Part shown: positions 8,205-16,791 of the stretch, in pieces
Layout of the letters: each line of letters begins with the position of its first letter
Numbering within the stretch: the first letter of the stretch is position 1
From: Thermomonas sp.
GTDB taxonomy: Bacteria > Pseudomonadota > Gammaproteobacteria > Xanthomonadales > Xanthomonadaceae
NCBI GenBank assembly: GCA_020692565.1
Contig: JAIMKJ010000011.1
Coordinates: 58,827-101,099, forward strand
Direction of reading: 5' to 3'
DNA: 42,273 nucleotides
Made by a program: the position numbers and the translations under genes
The notes under the pieces: generated by a model
Database searches by the model: none
What the model saw: only the letters and a program-made list of their open reading frames with translations
Told to the model about the DNA's origin: nothing

Positions 8205-8762
8205 ATGAGCCGGCCATTGCCGACCATCCATGAGGTCCGCCGCCGTCGCGGCGACCCCGAGCGCGTGATCGAGGAGCTGGATCTCGAATTCTCCAACGGC
8301 GAGCGCCGGCTCTACCATCGCGTGCCCGCCGCCGGCAACGGTGCGGTGATCGTGGTGCCGATGCTGGACGACGATACCGCGCTGTTGATCCGCGAATACG
8401 GCGCCGGCACCCACCGCTACGAGCTGGGGCTGGTCAAGGGCAAGATCGACGCAGGCGAGACGCCGGAAGAAGCCGCGAATCGCGAATTGAAGGAAGAAGC
8501 CGGCTACGGCGCGCATTCGCTCACCGTGCTGCGCCGGATCAGCCTGGCGCCGACCTACATGGGCCATGAAACCGTGCTGGTGCTGGCGCGCGATCTGTAC
8601 GAGGAGCGTCTGCCCGGCGACGAGCCGGAAATCCTGGATGTGGTGCCGTGGAAGCTTGATGCGCTGCACGAATTGATCCTCGCCGAGGATTTTTCCGAGG
8701 GGCGTTCGATCGCCGCTCTTTTTCTGGTCAGGGAGTGGTTGCGTCATGCCGATGTTGCTTGA
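8205..8762 (+). CDS. nudE: ADP-compounds Nudix hydrolase NudE
   Basis: This 185-residue protein (E. coli NudE has 186) belongs to the Nudix hydrolases acting on ADP-ribose, NADH and Ap3A. The Nudix box GX5EX7REUXEEXGU is complete: GKIDAGETPEEAANRELKEE followed by AGY. RYELGLVKG just before it is typical of the ADP-ribose/NudE branch. The ATG at 8205 has no strong Shine-Dalgarno. The 3' end overlaps cysQ by 17 nt, the same NudE-CysQ pairing seen in other proteobacteria, suggesting shared control of adenosine-nucleotide by-products. Confidence 0.93.
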   Translation: MSRPLPTIHEVRRRRGDPERVIEELDLEFSNGERRLYHRVPAAGNGAVIVVPMLDDDTALLIREYGAGTHRYELGLVKGKIDAGETPEEAANRELKEEAGYGAHSLTVLRRISLAPTYMGHETVLVLARDLYEERLPGDEPEILDVVPWKLDALHELILAEDFSEGRSIAALFLVREWLRHADVA

Positions 8763-9561
8763 AGATGCCGTGCGCGAAAGCGTGATCTCACTGGCGGTGG
8801 CCGCCGCCGCCGATATCCTCGCGATCTACGAACATCCGTTCGACGTCGAGCACAAGACCGACGACAGCCCGCTGACCGCCGCGGATCTCGCTTCGCATCG
8901 GCGCATCGTCGATGGCCTGCAGCGGCTTACGCCGGAGATTCCGGTGCTGTCGGAAGAATCCGCGGAAATCGACATCGCCACCCGACGCAGCTGGTCGCGG
9001 CTGTGGCTGGTCGATCCGCTGGACGGCACCCGCGAATTCGTCAAGCGCAACGGCGAGTTCACCGTGAACATCGCGCTGATCGAAGACGGCGTGGCCACGT
9101 TCGGCGTGATCCAGGCGCCGGTCACCGGCGACCTGTGGTGGGGCGATCTGGTCCACGGCGCGTATCGTCGCGACGATCTCGGCGACGAAATCGCACTGAA
9201 CACCCGCGCGCGGCCGCAGCCGCCGCTGCGTGTGGCGGCCAGCCGCTCGCACCGCGACGCGCGTACCGGAGCGTTCATGGCGAAGATGGCGGCGCAGATG
9301 GGCGAACTGGAAGCCGTCGGCGTCGGTTCGTCGCTGAAATTCTGCCGCGTCGCCGAAGGCGCCATCGACGTCTATCCGCGCTTCGCGCCGACCAGCGAAT
9401 GGGACACCGCCGCGGGGCAGGTCATCGTCGAAGCCGCCGGCGGCCGCGTGCTGGATCCGCAGGGTCGGCCTTTCCGCTACAACCAGCGCGATACGCTGCT
9501 CAACGGCGATTTCGTGGCGCTGGGCGATGCGGCGCTGCCTTGGCGGCAATGGGCCGAATGA
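8746..9561 (+). CDS. cysQ: 3'(2'),5'-bisphosphate nucleotidase CysQ
   Basis: CysQ hydrolyses PAP, the by-product of sulfate activation, to AMP and phosphate. The 271-residue protein has the Li-sensitive phosphatase metal motifs: EES in LSEESAEID, DPLDGTREF (from Asp90) and SEWDTAAGQ near the C-terminus. KTDDSPLTAAD near residue 40 is the usual substrate-side motif. Its ATG lies 17 nt inside nudE, so the two are translationally linked. An intergenic REP/minisatellite follows. Confidence 0.94.
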   Translation: MPMLLEDAVRESVISLAVAAAADILAIYEHPFDVEHKTDDSPLTAADLASHRRIVDGLQRLTPEIPVLSEESAEIDIATRRSWSRLWLVDPLDGTREFVKRNGEFTVNIALIEDGVATFGVIQAPVTGDLWWGDLVHGAYRRDDLGDEIALNTRARPQPPLRVAASRSHRDARTGAFMAKMAAQMGELEAVGVGSSLKFCRVAEGAIDVYPRFAPTSEWDTAAGQVIVEAAGGRVLDPQGRPFRYNQRDTLLNGDFVALGDAALPWRQWAE

Positions 9562-9583
9562 CACCCCTAAGGCACCGTTTTTC

Positions 9584-9735
9584 GTAGGAGGGCCTTCAGG
9601 CCCGGGCATGTCCGGCCCGAGCATGTCCGGCCCGAGCATGTCCGGCCCGAGCATGTCCGGCCCGAGCATGTCCGGATCTCGGCTGAACCTGTTTTCGTAG
9701 GAGGGCCTTCAGGCCCGAGCTTGTCCGGCCCGCGG
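9584..9735. repeat. Two REP heads flanking a five-copy 15-bp minisatellite
   Basis: Two copies of GTAGGAGGGCCTTCAGGCCC (starting at about 9584 and 9698) flank units of GCATGTCCGGCCCGA that start at 9606, 9621, 9636, 9651 and 9666; the last unit diverges halfway. The 15-bp unit contains GGCCCG from the REP stem and probably arose by slippage at the REP edge. It fills the gap between cysQ and mazG. An antisense frame here encodes MLGPD repeats and is not believed to be a gene. Confidence 0.9.
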
Positions 9736-9786
9736 CGGAAGCCGCTCCGGCCCAACGATGTCGTAACGAATACCTCTGCGAAAAAG

Positions 9787-10632
9787 ATGACCGATCCCGC
9801 CGACATCCAACGCCTCCTCGCCATCATGGCCCGCCTGCGCGACCCGCAGGGCGGTTGCCCCTGGGATCTGAAGCAGACCTTCGCCTCCATCGCGCCTTAC
9901 ACGGTGGAGGAAGCCTACGAAGTCGCCGATGCGATCGACCGCGGCGATCTGGACGATCTGAAGGACGAACTCGGCGACCTGCTGTTCCAGGTGGCGTTCC
10001 ACGCGCGCATGGCCGAAGAACAGGGTGCGTTCGCATTCGGCGATGTGGTCGCGGCGATCAGCGACAAGATGGAGCGCCGGCATCCGCACGTGTTCGCGGG
10101 CATGAGCATCGCCGACAGCGACGCGCTCAATGCGATGTGGGATGCGGAGAAGAAAAAAGAGCGGTTGGCGAAGCATGGCGCTTCCGCCGATGCCTCCGCG
10201 CTGGCCGGTGTCGCCCGCGGCCTGCCGGAATGGCAGCGCGCGGTGAAGCTGCAGAAAAAGGCGGCGACCGTCGGTTTCGACTGGCCCGGCCCTGCGCCGG
10301 TGATCGAAAAGCTGAAGGAGGAGCTTGAAGAAGTCCGTGTCGAATTCGATGCGCTCGCCGTCGCGCCGCACAGCGCCGACGCGCGCGACCGGTTGGAGGA
10401 CGAACTCGGCGATCTGCTGTTCGTTGCCGCCAATCTTGCGCGCCATGCGAAGGTCGATCCCGGTGCCGCGCTGCGCCGCGCCAATCACAAGTTCGAGCGC
10501 CGCTTCCGGGCAATGGAAGTCATGGCTGCGGCCGACGGCGTGCGCTTGGCCGATCTGCCGCTGGAGGCGCAGGACACTTACTGGGACCGCGCCAAGGCGC
10601 TGGAATCCGCCGGAACGGGCATCGCCCCGTGA
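9787..10632 (+). CDS. mazG: Nucleoside triphosphate pyrophosphohydrolase MazG
   Basis: The product is 281 residues (E. coli MazG has 263), with two MazG all-alpha NTP-PPase repeats. The first has CPWDLKQTF, YTVEEAYEVADAI and DLKDELGDLLFQVAFHA. The second has LKEELEEVRVEF and RLEDELGDLLFVAANLAR. The EExx and DELGD acidic motifs bind Mg. MazG hydrolyses NTPs to NMP and pyrophosphate and lowers ppGpp in E. coli. I chose ATG 9787; an upstream in-frame start at 9721 would read repeat DNA. The stop overlaps the next gene by GTGA. Confidence 0.94.
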   Translation: MTDPADIQRLLAIMARLRDPQGGCPWDLKQTFASIAPYTVEEAYEVADAIDRGDLDDLKDELGDLLFQVAFHARMAEEQGAFAFGDVVAAISDKMERRHPHVFAGMSIADSDALNAMWDAEKKKERLAKHGASADASALAGVARGLPEWQRAVKLQKKAATVGFDWPGPAPVIEKLKEELEEVRVEFDALAVAPHSADARDRLEDELGDLLFVAANLARHAKVDPGAALRRANHKFERRFRAMEVMAAADGVRLADLPLEAQDTYWDRAKALESAGTGIAP

Positions 10633-10970
10633 AATGTCACCGCCACCGCGAACGCGATGCGGTCGGCGTCTGTATCGCCTGCGGCAAGGGGCTCTGCGCC
10701 GAAACCTGCGCGCAGGACAGTGATCCCGGTCTGCACTGCGACGAGGCCTGCGTACGCCGCCTGCGCACCCGCGAACGCGCGGGCGCTTCGCCCCCGGGCG
10801 GGTGGGGCTGGTCGACCCTGATGGTGGTGCTGGGCGCTGCGCTGCTGTACTACGGTTATCGTTATTCCGAATGGACGATGAGCGTGCCGAACCTGCTTGG
10901 CATGCTGTTCCTCTGGTACGGTGTGGTCCTGCTGTTGCAACGTGCGGCGAGCCGCACGCCCAAGACCTGA
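10629..10970 (+). CDS. Small B-box-like zinc-finger membrane protein
   Basis: This 113-residue protein is translationally coupled to mazG (GTG start within GTGA). The N-terminus has a Cys/His pattern (CHRHRERDAVGVCIACGKGL followed by C-x3-C and later HC-x3-C) like the B-box-type finger found before membrane segments in bacterial proteins. After a Gly/Pro linker come two hydrophobic segments (TLMVVLGAALLYYGY and LLGMLFLWYGVVLLL). It is probably a zinc-binding inner-membrane protein. I do not recognise a defined function. It shares an operon with mazG and the DUF962 gene 12 bp downstream. Confidence 0.75.
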   Translation: MKCHRHRERDAVGVCIACGKGLCAETCAQDSDPGLHCDEACVRRLRTRERAGASPPGGWGWSTLMVVLGAALLYYGYRYSEWTMSVPNLLGMLFLWYGVVLLLQRAASRTPKT

Positions 10971-10982
10971 TCGGAGACGTTC

Positions 10983-11285
10983 ATGGCCGGTTATTCCAGC
11001 TTCCGCGAGTTCTATCCGTTCTACCTCGGCGAACATCGCGACCGCACCTGCCGCCGGCTGCATTTCGTCGGCACGTCCGCGGCGCTGGGCTGCATCGTCG
11101 CCGCGATCCTCCACGACAATCCGTGGTGGCTGCTCGGCGCTCTGCTCTGCGGCTATGCCTTCGCATGGGTGGGGCATTTCTTCTTCGAGAAGAATCGACC
11201 GGCGACGTTCAAGCACCCGTTCTATTCCTTCATCGGCGATTGGGTCATGTACAAGGACATCCTGATCGGCAAGATCAAATTCTGA
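10983..11285 (+). CDS. DUF962 / Mpo1-like membrane protein
   Basis: The protein has 100 residues, normal for bacterial DUF962. Characteristic parts are YLGEHRDRTCRRLHFVGT, a hydrophobic centre, and VGHFFFEKNRPATFKHPFYS followed by GDW. The yeast relative Mpo1 is an Fe(II)-dependent dioxygenase in alpha-oxidation of 2-hydroxy fatty acids; the conserved His residues are present here, but that reaction is not shown for this protein. The last 14 codons plus stop recur downstream at 11354-11399. Confidence 0.88.
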   Translation: MAGYSSFREFYPFYLGEHRDRTCRRLHFVGTSAALGCIVAAILHDNPWWLLGALLCGYAFAWVGHFFFEKNRPATFKHPFYSFIGDWVMYKDILIGKIKF

Positions 11286-11353
11286 TCGCCGATTCGTTGT
11301 CGCAAGCCGCGCGCGCGGCTTTGATGTCGTCGCAAGTGAGGCGCTGCTTGGGC

Positions 11354-11399
11354 GGGTCATGTACAAGGACATCCTGGTCGGCAGGATCAAGTTCTGATC
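11354..11399 (+). pseudogene. Relic of a duplicated DUF962 gene 3' end
   Basis: These 46 nt match 11242-11287 (DUF962 codons WVMYKDILIGKIKF plus stop) at 43 of 46 positions. The three differences are all A in the intact gene and G here. Translation would give RVMYKDILVGRIKF and stop, with conservative changes only. No start or upstream domain remains, so this is the tail of a former tandem copy or a recombination scar. Confidence 0.8.
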
Positions 11400-11420
11400 A
11401 TCCGATCACAGCATGTTCCT

Positions 11421-11493
11421 GTGGGAGCGGCGGAAGCCGCGATGAACTGCGGAAAGTCTTTCCATCGGCCATCGCGGCTTGCGCCGCTCCCAC
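11421..11493. repeat. REP hairpin (GTGGGAGCGGCGGAAGCCGC type)
   Basis: The left arm GTGGGAGCGGCGGAAGCCGC and right arm GCGGCTTGCGCCGCTCCCAC form a long, slightly imperfect palindrome between the DUF962 relic and the convergent DUF486 gene. It is the same family as 6632-6701 and may act as a bidirectional transcript end. Confidence 0.88.
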
Positions 11494-11500
11494 AACAAGC

Positions 11501-11848
11501 TCACTCCAGAAAGATCAGCCACGCCGCCGCCACGATCAGGCCGAAGCCGGCCCAGTGGTTCCACTTCAGCGGCTGATCGAGATACATCGCCGAGAAGCCG
11601 GCGAACACCACCAGGGTGATCACTTCCTGCATGCCCTTGAGCTGCGGGGCGGAGTAGATGGCGCTGCCCATGCGGTTGGCCGGCACCATCAGCATGTACT
11701 CGAACAGAGCGATGCCCCAGCTCACGGCGATCGCGGTCGTCAGCGGCGCACTCTTGTATTTCAGGTGCCCGTACCAGGCGAACGTCATGAAGATGTTCGA
11801 GAACAGCAGCAGGACGACGGGGGCGAGGCGTTCGAGGAGGGTGGGCAT
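11501..11848 (-). CDS. DUF486 (DMT-superfamily) membrane protein
   Basis: A 115-residue protein with about four hydrophobic helices, matching DUF486 in length and pattern: FSNIFMTFAWYGHLKYK, AVSWGIALFEYMLMVPANR, LKGMQEVITLVVFAGFS and WNHWAGFGLIVAAAWLIF. DUF486 resembles half of a small multidrug/drug-metabolite transporter; substrates are unknown. I chose ATG 11848, since the longer antisense frame runs through macA. It is divergent from macA across 165 bp that must hold both promoters; I see no convincing box there. Confidence 0.88.
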   Translation of the reverse strand: MPTLLERLAPVVLLLFSNIFMTFAWYGHLKYKSAPLTTAIAVSWGIALFEYMLMVPANRMGSAIYSAPQLKGMQEVITLVVFAGFSAMYLDQPLKWNHWAGFGLIVAAAWLIFLE

Positions 11849-12013
11849 GGCGTTGGCGTCCGGAAAGATCGTGAGATGATGCAGGGCGTCGCGCCGGGCC
11901 GCCATGTCGGCCTGGCCCGCGGCGACTCCCCGGGAACATTCCTGTGCCCCCAAGGTCAACCGGGGGCGCCCGCGAGCGTTCACTCCTTTCAGTCCGCGAT
12001 CTCCAGAGCCCCC

Positions 12014-13519
12014 ATGCCCGCATCCCGCAAACCGCGTGTTCCCCGTTTCGTCATCGTCCTGATCGCGCTCGCGGTCGCCGCTGCGGCGGTCTGGTTCTGG
12101 AAAGGCCGTGGCGCCGGTGGCGACGAACAGAAATTCCGCACTGCGGCCGTGGAACAGGGCGACATCCGGGTGGCGATTTCGGCCACCGGCACGCTCAACG
12201 CGCTGTCGACCGTGGACGTGGGCAGCGAGGTGTCCGGCAAGGTCGACGAGGTGCTGGTCGATTACAACGACCCCGTGACCAAGGGCCAGATCATCGCCCG
12301 CATCGATCCCAGTACGTTCGAGGCCCAGATCGAGCAGGGCGACGCCACCATCGCCAATGCCCGCGCCGGTCTGCAGACCGCCCAGGCGGGTCTGCGCAAC
12401 GCCGAGCTGGATTACGCCCGCAAGGCCAAACTCGTGGAGCAGAAACTGATCGCCCGCGGCGACCTGGACCAGGCCCTGGCGGCGCGCGATCAGGCGCGGG
12501 CGCAGGTGACTTCGGCCCAGGCCCAGATCCGCCAGCAGCAGGCGTCGACCGAGAATTTCCGGCTCAACCTTGGCCGTACCGTGATCCGCTCGCCCGTGAA
12601 CGGCGTGGTGCTGGATCGTACGGTCGAGCCCGGCCAGACCGTCGCCGCCAGCCTGCAGGCGCCGGTGCTGTTCAAGATCGCCGAGGATCTGGTGCGCATG
12701 GAAATCGTGCTGGCGGTCGACGAGTCCGACATCGGCCAGGTGAAGAAGGGGCAATCGGTGAGCTTCACCGTCGACGCCTTCCCGGATCGCCAGTTCCGCG
12801 GCACGGTCAGCCAGGTGCGGCTGTCGGCCACCAATACCAATAATGTGATCACCTATCCGGTGGTCGTCGCGGTGGACAACAGCGACCAGGCGCTGCTGCC
12901 GGGCATGACCACCAATGCCGAAATCGAGGTCAGCCGCCGCGACAACGTGCTGAAGGCGCCGAACGCGGCGATGCGCTTCAAGCCGCCGGTGGAAGATCCA
13001 GCCCAGGCGCAAGCCCGGTCGCAGCAGCGTGGCGGCGGCATGAGCGAAGAATTGCCCGCGATCGCGGCCTCGCTGAAGCTGGATCCGGCACAGCAGGCCG
13101 CTTTCGACGAGGCGTTGACCAAGATGCGCGAACGCAACGCCGCGCGCACCGCGGCACCGCCGCAGGGGCAGGGCGGCAGCGCGCTGTTCGGCGGCGGCCG
13201 TGGGCCGGGCGGCGGATCGAATGCCGGCGGCAACAACGCCAGCGGCGCGATGCGCCAGCGCATGCTCGAACGCTTCAATCAGCAGTTCGGCGCGTTCCGC
13301 ACGGCCTTGAGCGAACCGCAGCGCCAGCAGTGGGACGCCGCGGTCAATGCGCTGGTCGGCGCGCGCCGCGCTCCGATCTATGTGCTGGCCGAAGGCAAGC
13401 CGAAACAGATCATGGTGCGCGTGGGTGCGTCGGACGGCAGTAGTACCGAAATCATCGGCGACATTCAGGCCGGTCAGCAGGTCATCATCGGCGTGCAGAC
13501 CGCGGAGCCGGGCAAGTGA
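12014..13519 (+). CDS. macA: MacA-type periplasmic adaptor subunit with large insertion
   Basis: At 501 residues it is well above the roughly 370-400 usual for MacA, the adaptor linking the MacB ABC transporter to an outer-membrane TolC-type channel. One N-terminal membrane anchor ([18 protein letters not shown]) is followed by a lipoyl half-motif, an alpha-hairpin of Ala/Gln-rich coils, the second lipoyl half ([20 protein letters not shown]), beta-barrel and membrane-proximal strands. Residues about 325-450 are an extra segment: helices with LDPAQQAAF and LSEPQRQQW around a Gly-rich stretch. The stop overlaps the ATPase start (GTGA). The start has no clear Shine-Dalgarno. It could be called a generic RND/ABC adaptor; the neighbours favour MacA. 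Confidence 0.9.
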   Translation: MPASRKPRVPRFVIVLIALAVAAAAVWFWKGRGAGGDEQKFRTAAVEQGDIRVAISATGTLNALSTVDVGSEVSGKVDEVLVDYNDPVTKGQIIARIDPSTFEAQIEQGDATIANARAGLQTAQAGLRNAELDYARKAKLVEQKLIARGDLDQALAARDQARAQVTSAQAQIRQQQASTENFRLNLGRTVIRSPVNGVVLDRTVEPGQTVAASLQAPVLFKIAEDLVRMEIVLAVDESDIGQVKKGQSVSFTVDAFPDRQFRGTVSQVRLSATNTNNVITYPVVVAVDNSDQALLPGMTTNAEIEVSRRDNVLKAPNAAMRFKPPVEDPAQAQARSQQRGGGMSEELPAIAASLKLDPAQQAAFDEALTKMRERNAARTAAPPQGQGGSALFGGGRGPGGGSNAGGNNASGAMRQRMLERFNQQFGAFRTALSEPQRQQWDAAVNALVGARRAPIYVLAEGKPKQIMVRVGASDGSSTEIIGDIQAGQQVIIGVQTAEPGK

Positions 13520-14238
13520 ATGCAGTCCCGCGCGCCCGCCCGGCGAATCCCGTGATCGAAACGCGGGTGTTGGGCAAGGTCTATTCCGCCGGCACAGAAG
13601 CCGAAGTGGCCGCGCTCAAGGGCGTGGATCTGAAGATCGAACACGGCGAGTTCGTCGCGATCATGGGCCCGTCCGGCTCCGGCAAGTCAACGCTGATGAA
13701 TCTCATCGGCTGTCTCGACACGCCGACCTCCGGCACCTACCTGTGCGACGGCGTGGATGTCGCGACGCTCGATGCCGAAGAGCGCGCGGTCCTGCGTCGC
13801 GACAAGATCGGTTTCGTGTTCCAGGGCTTCAATCTGCTGTCGCGGATGAGCGCGCAGGACAACGTGGCGATGCCCCTCAGCTATGCGCGGGTGCCGCCGG
13901 CCGAACGCAAGCGCCGCGCCGCGGAAGCGCTGGCGGCGGTCGGTCTGGGCGAACGCATGCAGCACCGTCCCAGCGAACTCTCCGGCGGCCAGCAGCAGCG
14001 CGTGGCGATCGCCCGCGCCCTGATCCATCGCCCGGCGATCATCATGGCCGACGAGCCCACCGGCGCGCTCGACACGCGCACCGGGCAGGAAATCCTTGCG
14101 CTGTTCGAACGCCTGCGCGGCGAAGGCCATACCATCATTCTCATTACCCACGACGCCGAAGTCGCCGCGCACGCCGACCGCACCTGCGTGATGCGCGACG
14201 GCGAGTTGCACGATGCCGTGCCGGAGACGGCCGCATGA
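13516..14238 (+). CDS. MacB/LolD-type ABC transporter ATPase
   Basis: This 240-residue nucleotide-binding subunit powers the FtsX-like permease encoded next. Walker A is [10 protein letters not shown]-loop FVFQGFNLL, signature [15 protein letters not shown], Walker [13 protein letters not shown] and H-loop THD. In E. coli, MacB joins this domain to its permease; here they are separate genes, as in many gammaproteobacteria. It starts at GTG 13516 within GTGA of macA and ends within ATGA of the permease, so the three are tightly coupled. The substrate (macrolides, peptides or toxins in relatives) cannot be read from sequence. Confidence 0.93.
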   Translation: MNAVPRARPANPVIETRVLGKVYSAGTEAEVAALKGVDLKIEHGEFVAIMGPSGSGKSTLMNLIGCLDTPTSGTYLCDGVDVATLDAEERAVLRRDKIGFVFQGFNLLSRMSAQDNVAMPLSYARVPPAERKRRAAEALAAVGLGERMQHRPSELSGGQQQRVAIARALIHRPAIIMADEPTGALDTRTGQEILALFERLRGEGHTIILITHDAEVAAHADRTCVMRDGELHDAVPETAA

Positions 14239-15539
14239 CCGCCGCGCTCGATCCGAAGCTGCAGGATTCGCTGACGCAGGATCCGCATCAGGTTCCCGAG
14301 GGTATGACCGTGGTCGAAGTGCTGCGCACCGCGACCTTCGCGCTGCGCGGCAACTGGCTGCGCAGCGCGCTCACCTCGCTGGGCGTGATCATCGGCATCG
14401 CGGCGGTCATCGTGATGGTGTCGGTGGGCCAGGGCACCCAGGCCGAAATCGAAAAACTCGTCTCGGGCCTGGGGTCGCAGCGTCTGGACATCGGTCCCGG
14501 CGCCGGCCGCGGGGCCGGCGGCGTGCGTCTGAGCGCCAGCAGTTTCTTCACATTGACCGAAGACGACGCCGACGCGATCCGCCGCGAAGTGCCCGGCATC
14601 CAGTACACCACCTCGCAGCTGCGCGGCAACACCCAGGCGGTGTACGCCGAGAACAACTGGTCCAGTTCGTGGCAGGGCGTGGAAACCGACTGGTTCGCGA
14701 TCAACGGCTGGGAACTCGCCAGCGGACCTGGTTTCGAGTCGCGCGATTACACCAGCGGCGCCAAGTCGGCGATCCTGGGCGAGAGCGTGCGCCGCGAACT
14801 GTTCGGCGAAGAAGAAGCGTTGGGGCAGACCATCCGCCTCGGTCGCGTGCCGTTCACCGTGGTGGGCACGCTCAAACCCAAGGGCCAGGGCGGTTTCGGC
14901 CAGGATCAGGACGATCTGATCGTGGTGCCGCTGGGCACCGCGCGCCGGCGCATGTCCAGCAATGCCTCCCTGCCGCCGGGCGCGGTGCAGCAGATCTCGG
15001 TCGGCGTGGCCGATCCCGATGGCCTGGCCACCGCGCAGGCCGAGATCGAAGCGCTGCTGCGTCAACGCCACAAGATCCAGCCGGGCGCGGACGACGACTT
15101 CAACGTGCGTAATCTCGCCGAGATCGTCGCCACCCGCACGCAGACCACGAAACTGATGTCGTGGCTGCTCGGCGCGGTCGCCGGCATTTCGCTGATCGTC
15201 GGCGGCATCGGCATCATGAACATCATGCTGGTGTCGGTGACCGAACGCATCCGCGAGATCGGCCTGCGCATGGCCGTGGGCGCCGGCCCGCGCGACATCC
15301 GCCGCCAGTTCCTGGCCGAAGCGATGCTGATCTCGCTGATCGGCGGCATCATCGGCATCGCGCTGGGGGTGATCGGCGCGCTGCTGGTCAGCAGGATCGG
15401 CACGCTGCCGATCGCGCTCAACAGCCAGGTCATCGGCCTCGCCGCGGCGTTCTCCATCGCCACCGGCCTGTTCTTCGGCTACTACCCGGCCAGCAAGGCA
15501 TCGAAGCTCGACCCGATCGAGGCGCTGCGCCAGCAGTAG
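14235..15539 (+). CDS. MacB-type FtsX-family ABC permease
   Basis: The product is 434 residues: a first membrane helix ([20 protein letters not shown]), a MacB_PCD periplasmic core (about 65-300) and three C-terminal helices with the FtsX motif ([27 protein letters not shown]). This is the transmembrane half of a MacB-type system that acts from the periplasmic face. ATG 14235 overlaps the ATPase stop. The TAG stop is the GTAG head of a REP element, so the last residues (EALRQQ) adjoin inserted DNA. Many relatives end at nearly the same point. Confidence 0.93.
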   Translation: MTAALDPKLQDSLTQDPHQVPEGMTVVEVLRTATFALRGNWLRSALTSLGVIIGIAAVIVMVSVGQGTQAEIEKLVSGLGSQRLDIGPGAGRGAGGVRLSASSFFTLTEDDADAIRREVPGIQYTTSQLRGNTQAVYAENNWSSSWQGVETDWFAINGWELASGPGFESRDYTSGAKSAILGESVRRELFGEEEALGQTIRLGRVPFTVVGTLKPKGQGGFGQDQDDLIVVPLGTARRRMSSNASLPPGAVQQISVGVADPDGLATAQAEIEALLRQRHKIQPGADDDFNVRNLAEIVATRTQTTKLMSWLLGAVAGISLIVGGIGIMNIMLVSVTERIREIGLRMAVGAGPRDIRRQFLAEAMLISLIGGIIGIALGVIGALLVSRIGTLPIALNSQVIGLAAAFSIATGLFFGYYPASKASKLDPIEALRQQ

Positions 15540-15694
15540 AGCGGCCTTCAGGCCGCGCCGCCAGCCACCCGCCACCCGTAGAGCGGAGCAAAGCTCCGCT
15601 GGCCCCGCATCAGAAAGCGGACGCCGCTCCAGCGAGGGGCAGGGCCGCCGCGCCTGCGGACAGATGCGCAGCGGAGCTTTGCTCCGCTCTACAA
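15536..15694. repeat. Composite REP cluster after the macB-type operon
   Basis: It starts with GTAGAGCGGCCTTCAGGCCGC at the permease stop, then GTAGAGCGGAGCAAAGCTCCGC at about 15579, and ends with the inverted copy GCGGAGCTTTGCTCCGCTCTAC at about 15692. Each arm is itself a small palindrome, and the two outer arms can pair. It would make a strong 3' structure for the macA operon message. Confidence 0.85.
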
Positions 15695-15739
15695 GTGACG
15701 GGTTTATGCTGGTGGGCACCATATCGCCGGATATTCCCG

Positions 15740-16774
15740 ATGCGCCCGCTGATGCCCCTTCTCTTCGCGATGGCCGCCATGACCGCACACGCACAAGACG
15801 CCGCTTCTCCGCCGCCGCCACCGACCGCGTTGGTCATCCACGGCGGCGCCGGGGTGATGGATCGCGACAAACTCAGCGCCGGGGACGAAGCCGCGATCCG
15901 CGCCGCGCTTGATCGCGCACTGGATGCAGGCAACGCCGTGCTGATGCGCCACGGCTCCGCGCTGGATGCGGTGGAAGCGGCGATCCTGGTGCTGGAGGAA
16001 TCGCCGCACTTCAACGCCGGCAAGGGCGCGGTATTCGATGCCGACGGCGGCCATCAGTTGGATGCGTCGGTGATGGAAGGCCATACGCGTCGCGCCGGTG
16101 CGGTGGCCGGGGTCAAAACCGTACGCAATCCGATCCGCCTGGCACGCGCGGTGATGGAACACAGCCCGCACGTGATGCTGGCCGGCGACGGCGCCGAAGC
16201 CTTCGCCGACACGCGCAAGGACATCGAGCGCGTGGCGAACGACTGGTTCGACACCGACCATCGCCGCCGCCAGCTCGACGAGGCCAGGGCGCGCGAACAG
16301 GCCAGTGCGACGCACGACCTGCGCGGCACGTATTTCGGCACCGTGGGTGCGGTCGCGCTGGATCGCGATGGTCATATCGCCGCGGGTACCTCGACTGGCG
16401 GCATGACCAACAAGCGCTGGAGCCGCATCGGCGATTCGCCGGTGATCGGCGCCGGCACCTGGGCCGACGATCGCTGCGGCGTGTCCGGCACCGGCTGGGG
16501 CGAGTTCTATATCCGCGCCGCGGTCGCCCACGACATCTGCGCGCGCGTGGCCTACGGCGGGGCGTCGCTGGCCGCGGCCGCACATGAAGTCGTGAACGTG
16601 GTGGTGCCGAAGCTCGGCGGCGACGGCGGCGCGATCGCGCTGGATGTCGACGGCAACATCGCGATGCCGTTCAACACCAGCGGCATGTATCGCGGCTGGG
16701 TCAAGCCTGATGGCAGCCGCGGCACGGCGGTGTTCCGGGAAGACGGTGCGCGTGAAGACAGTGCAAACAGATAA
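15740..16774 (+). CDS. Secreted isoaspartyl peptidase / L-asparaginase (plant-type, Ntn hydrolase)
   Basis: The 344-residue protein starts with a signal peptide (MRPLMPLLFAMAAMTAHAQD, cleavage after AHA). The N-terminal nucleophile family self-cleaves before a Thr; here Thr201 in YFGTVGAVALD. The second hallmark, AGTSTGGMTNKRWSRIGDSP with VIGAGTWADD, is complete, as is the N-terminal IHGGAG. It should hydrolyse isoaspartyl dipeptides and asparagine in the periplasm. Its last residues (REDGAREDSANR) adjoin a low-GC gene, and the TAA stop lies inside a hairpin, so the native 3' end may have been altered by the insertion. Confidence 0.93.
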   Translation: MRPLMPLLFAMAAMTAHAQDAASPPPPPTALVIHGGAGVMDRDKLSAGDEAAIRAALDRALDAGNAVLMRHGSALDAVEAAILVLEESPHFNAGKGAVFDADGGHQLDASVMEGHTRRAGAVAGVKTVRNPIRLARAVMEHSPHVMLAGDGAEAFADTRKDIERVANDWFDTDHRRRQLDEARAREQASATHDLRGTYFGTVGAVALDRDGHIAAGTSTGGMTNKRWSRIGDSPVIGAGTWADDRCGVSGTGWGEFYIRAAVAHDICARVAYGGASLAAAAHEVVNVVVPKLGGDGGAIALDVDGNIAMPFNTSGMYRGWVKPDGSRGTAVFREDGAREDSANR

Positions 16775-16789
16775 CGGGAGTTAGTTTGC
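16763..16789 (+). promoter_or_regulatory. Hairpin covering the peptidase stop and the next gene's Shine-Dalgarno
   Basis: GCAAAC (16763-16768) pairs with GTTTGC (16784-16789), and TAAC (16772-16775) with GTTA (16780-16783), leaving GGGA as the loop and a three-base bulge. The loop plus the next G is the GGGAG presumed to serve the downstream ATG 16792. The fold could limit translation of that gene or mark an insertion edge. Seen directly; function inferred. Confidence 0.6.
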
Positions 16790-16791
16790 CA

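Noticed and set aside
8788..9669. Minus-strand frame with MLGPD repeats
   Set aside because: The repeats are translation of a noncoding 15-bp minisatellite, and the rest is antisense to cysQ.
9606..9680. CRISPR array
   Set aside because: The units are 15 bp and directly abutting, with no spacers or cas genes.
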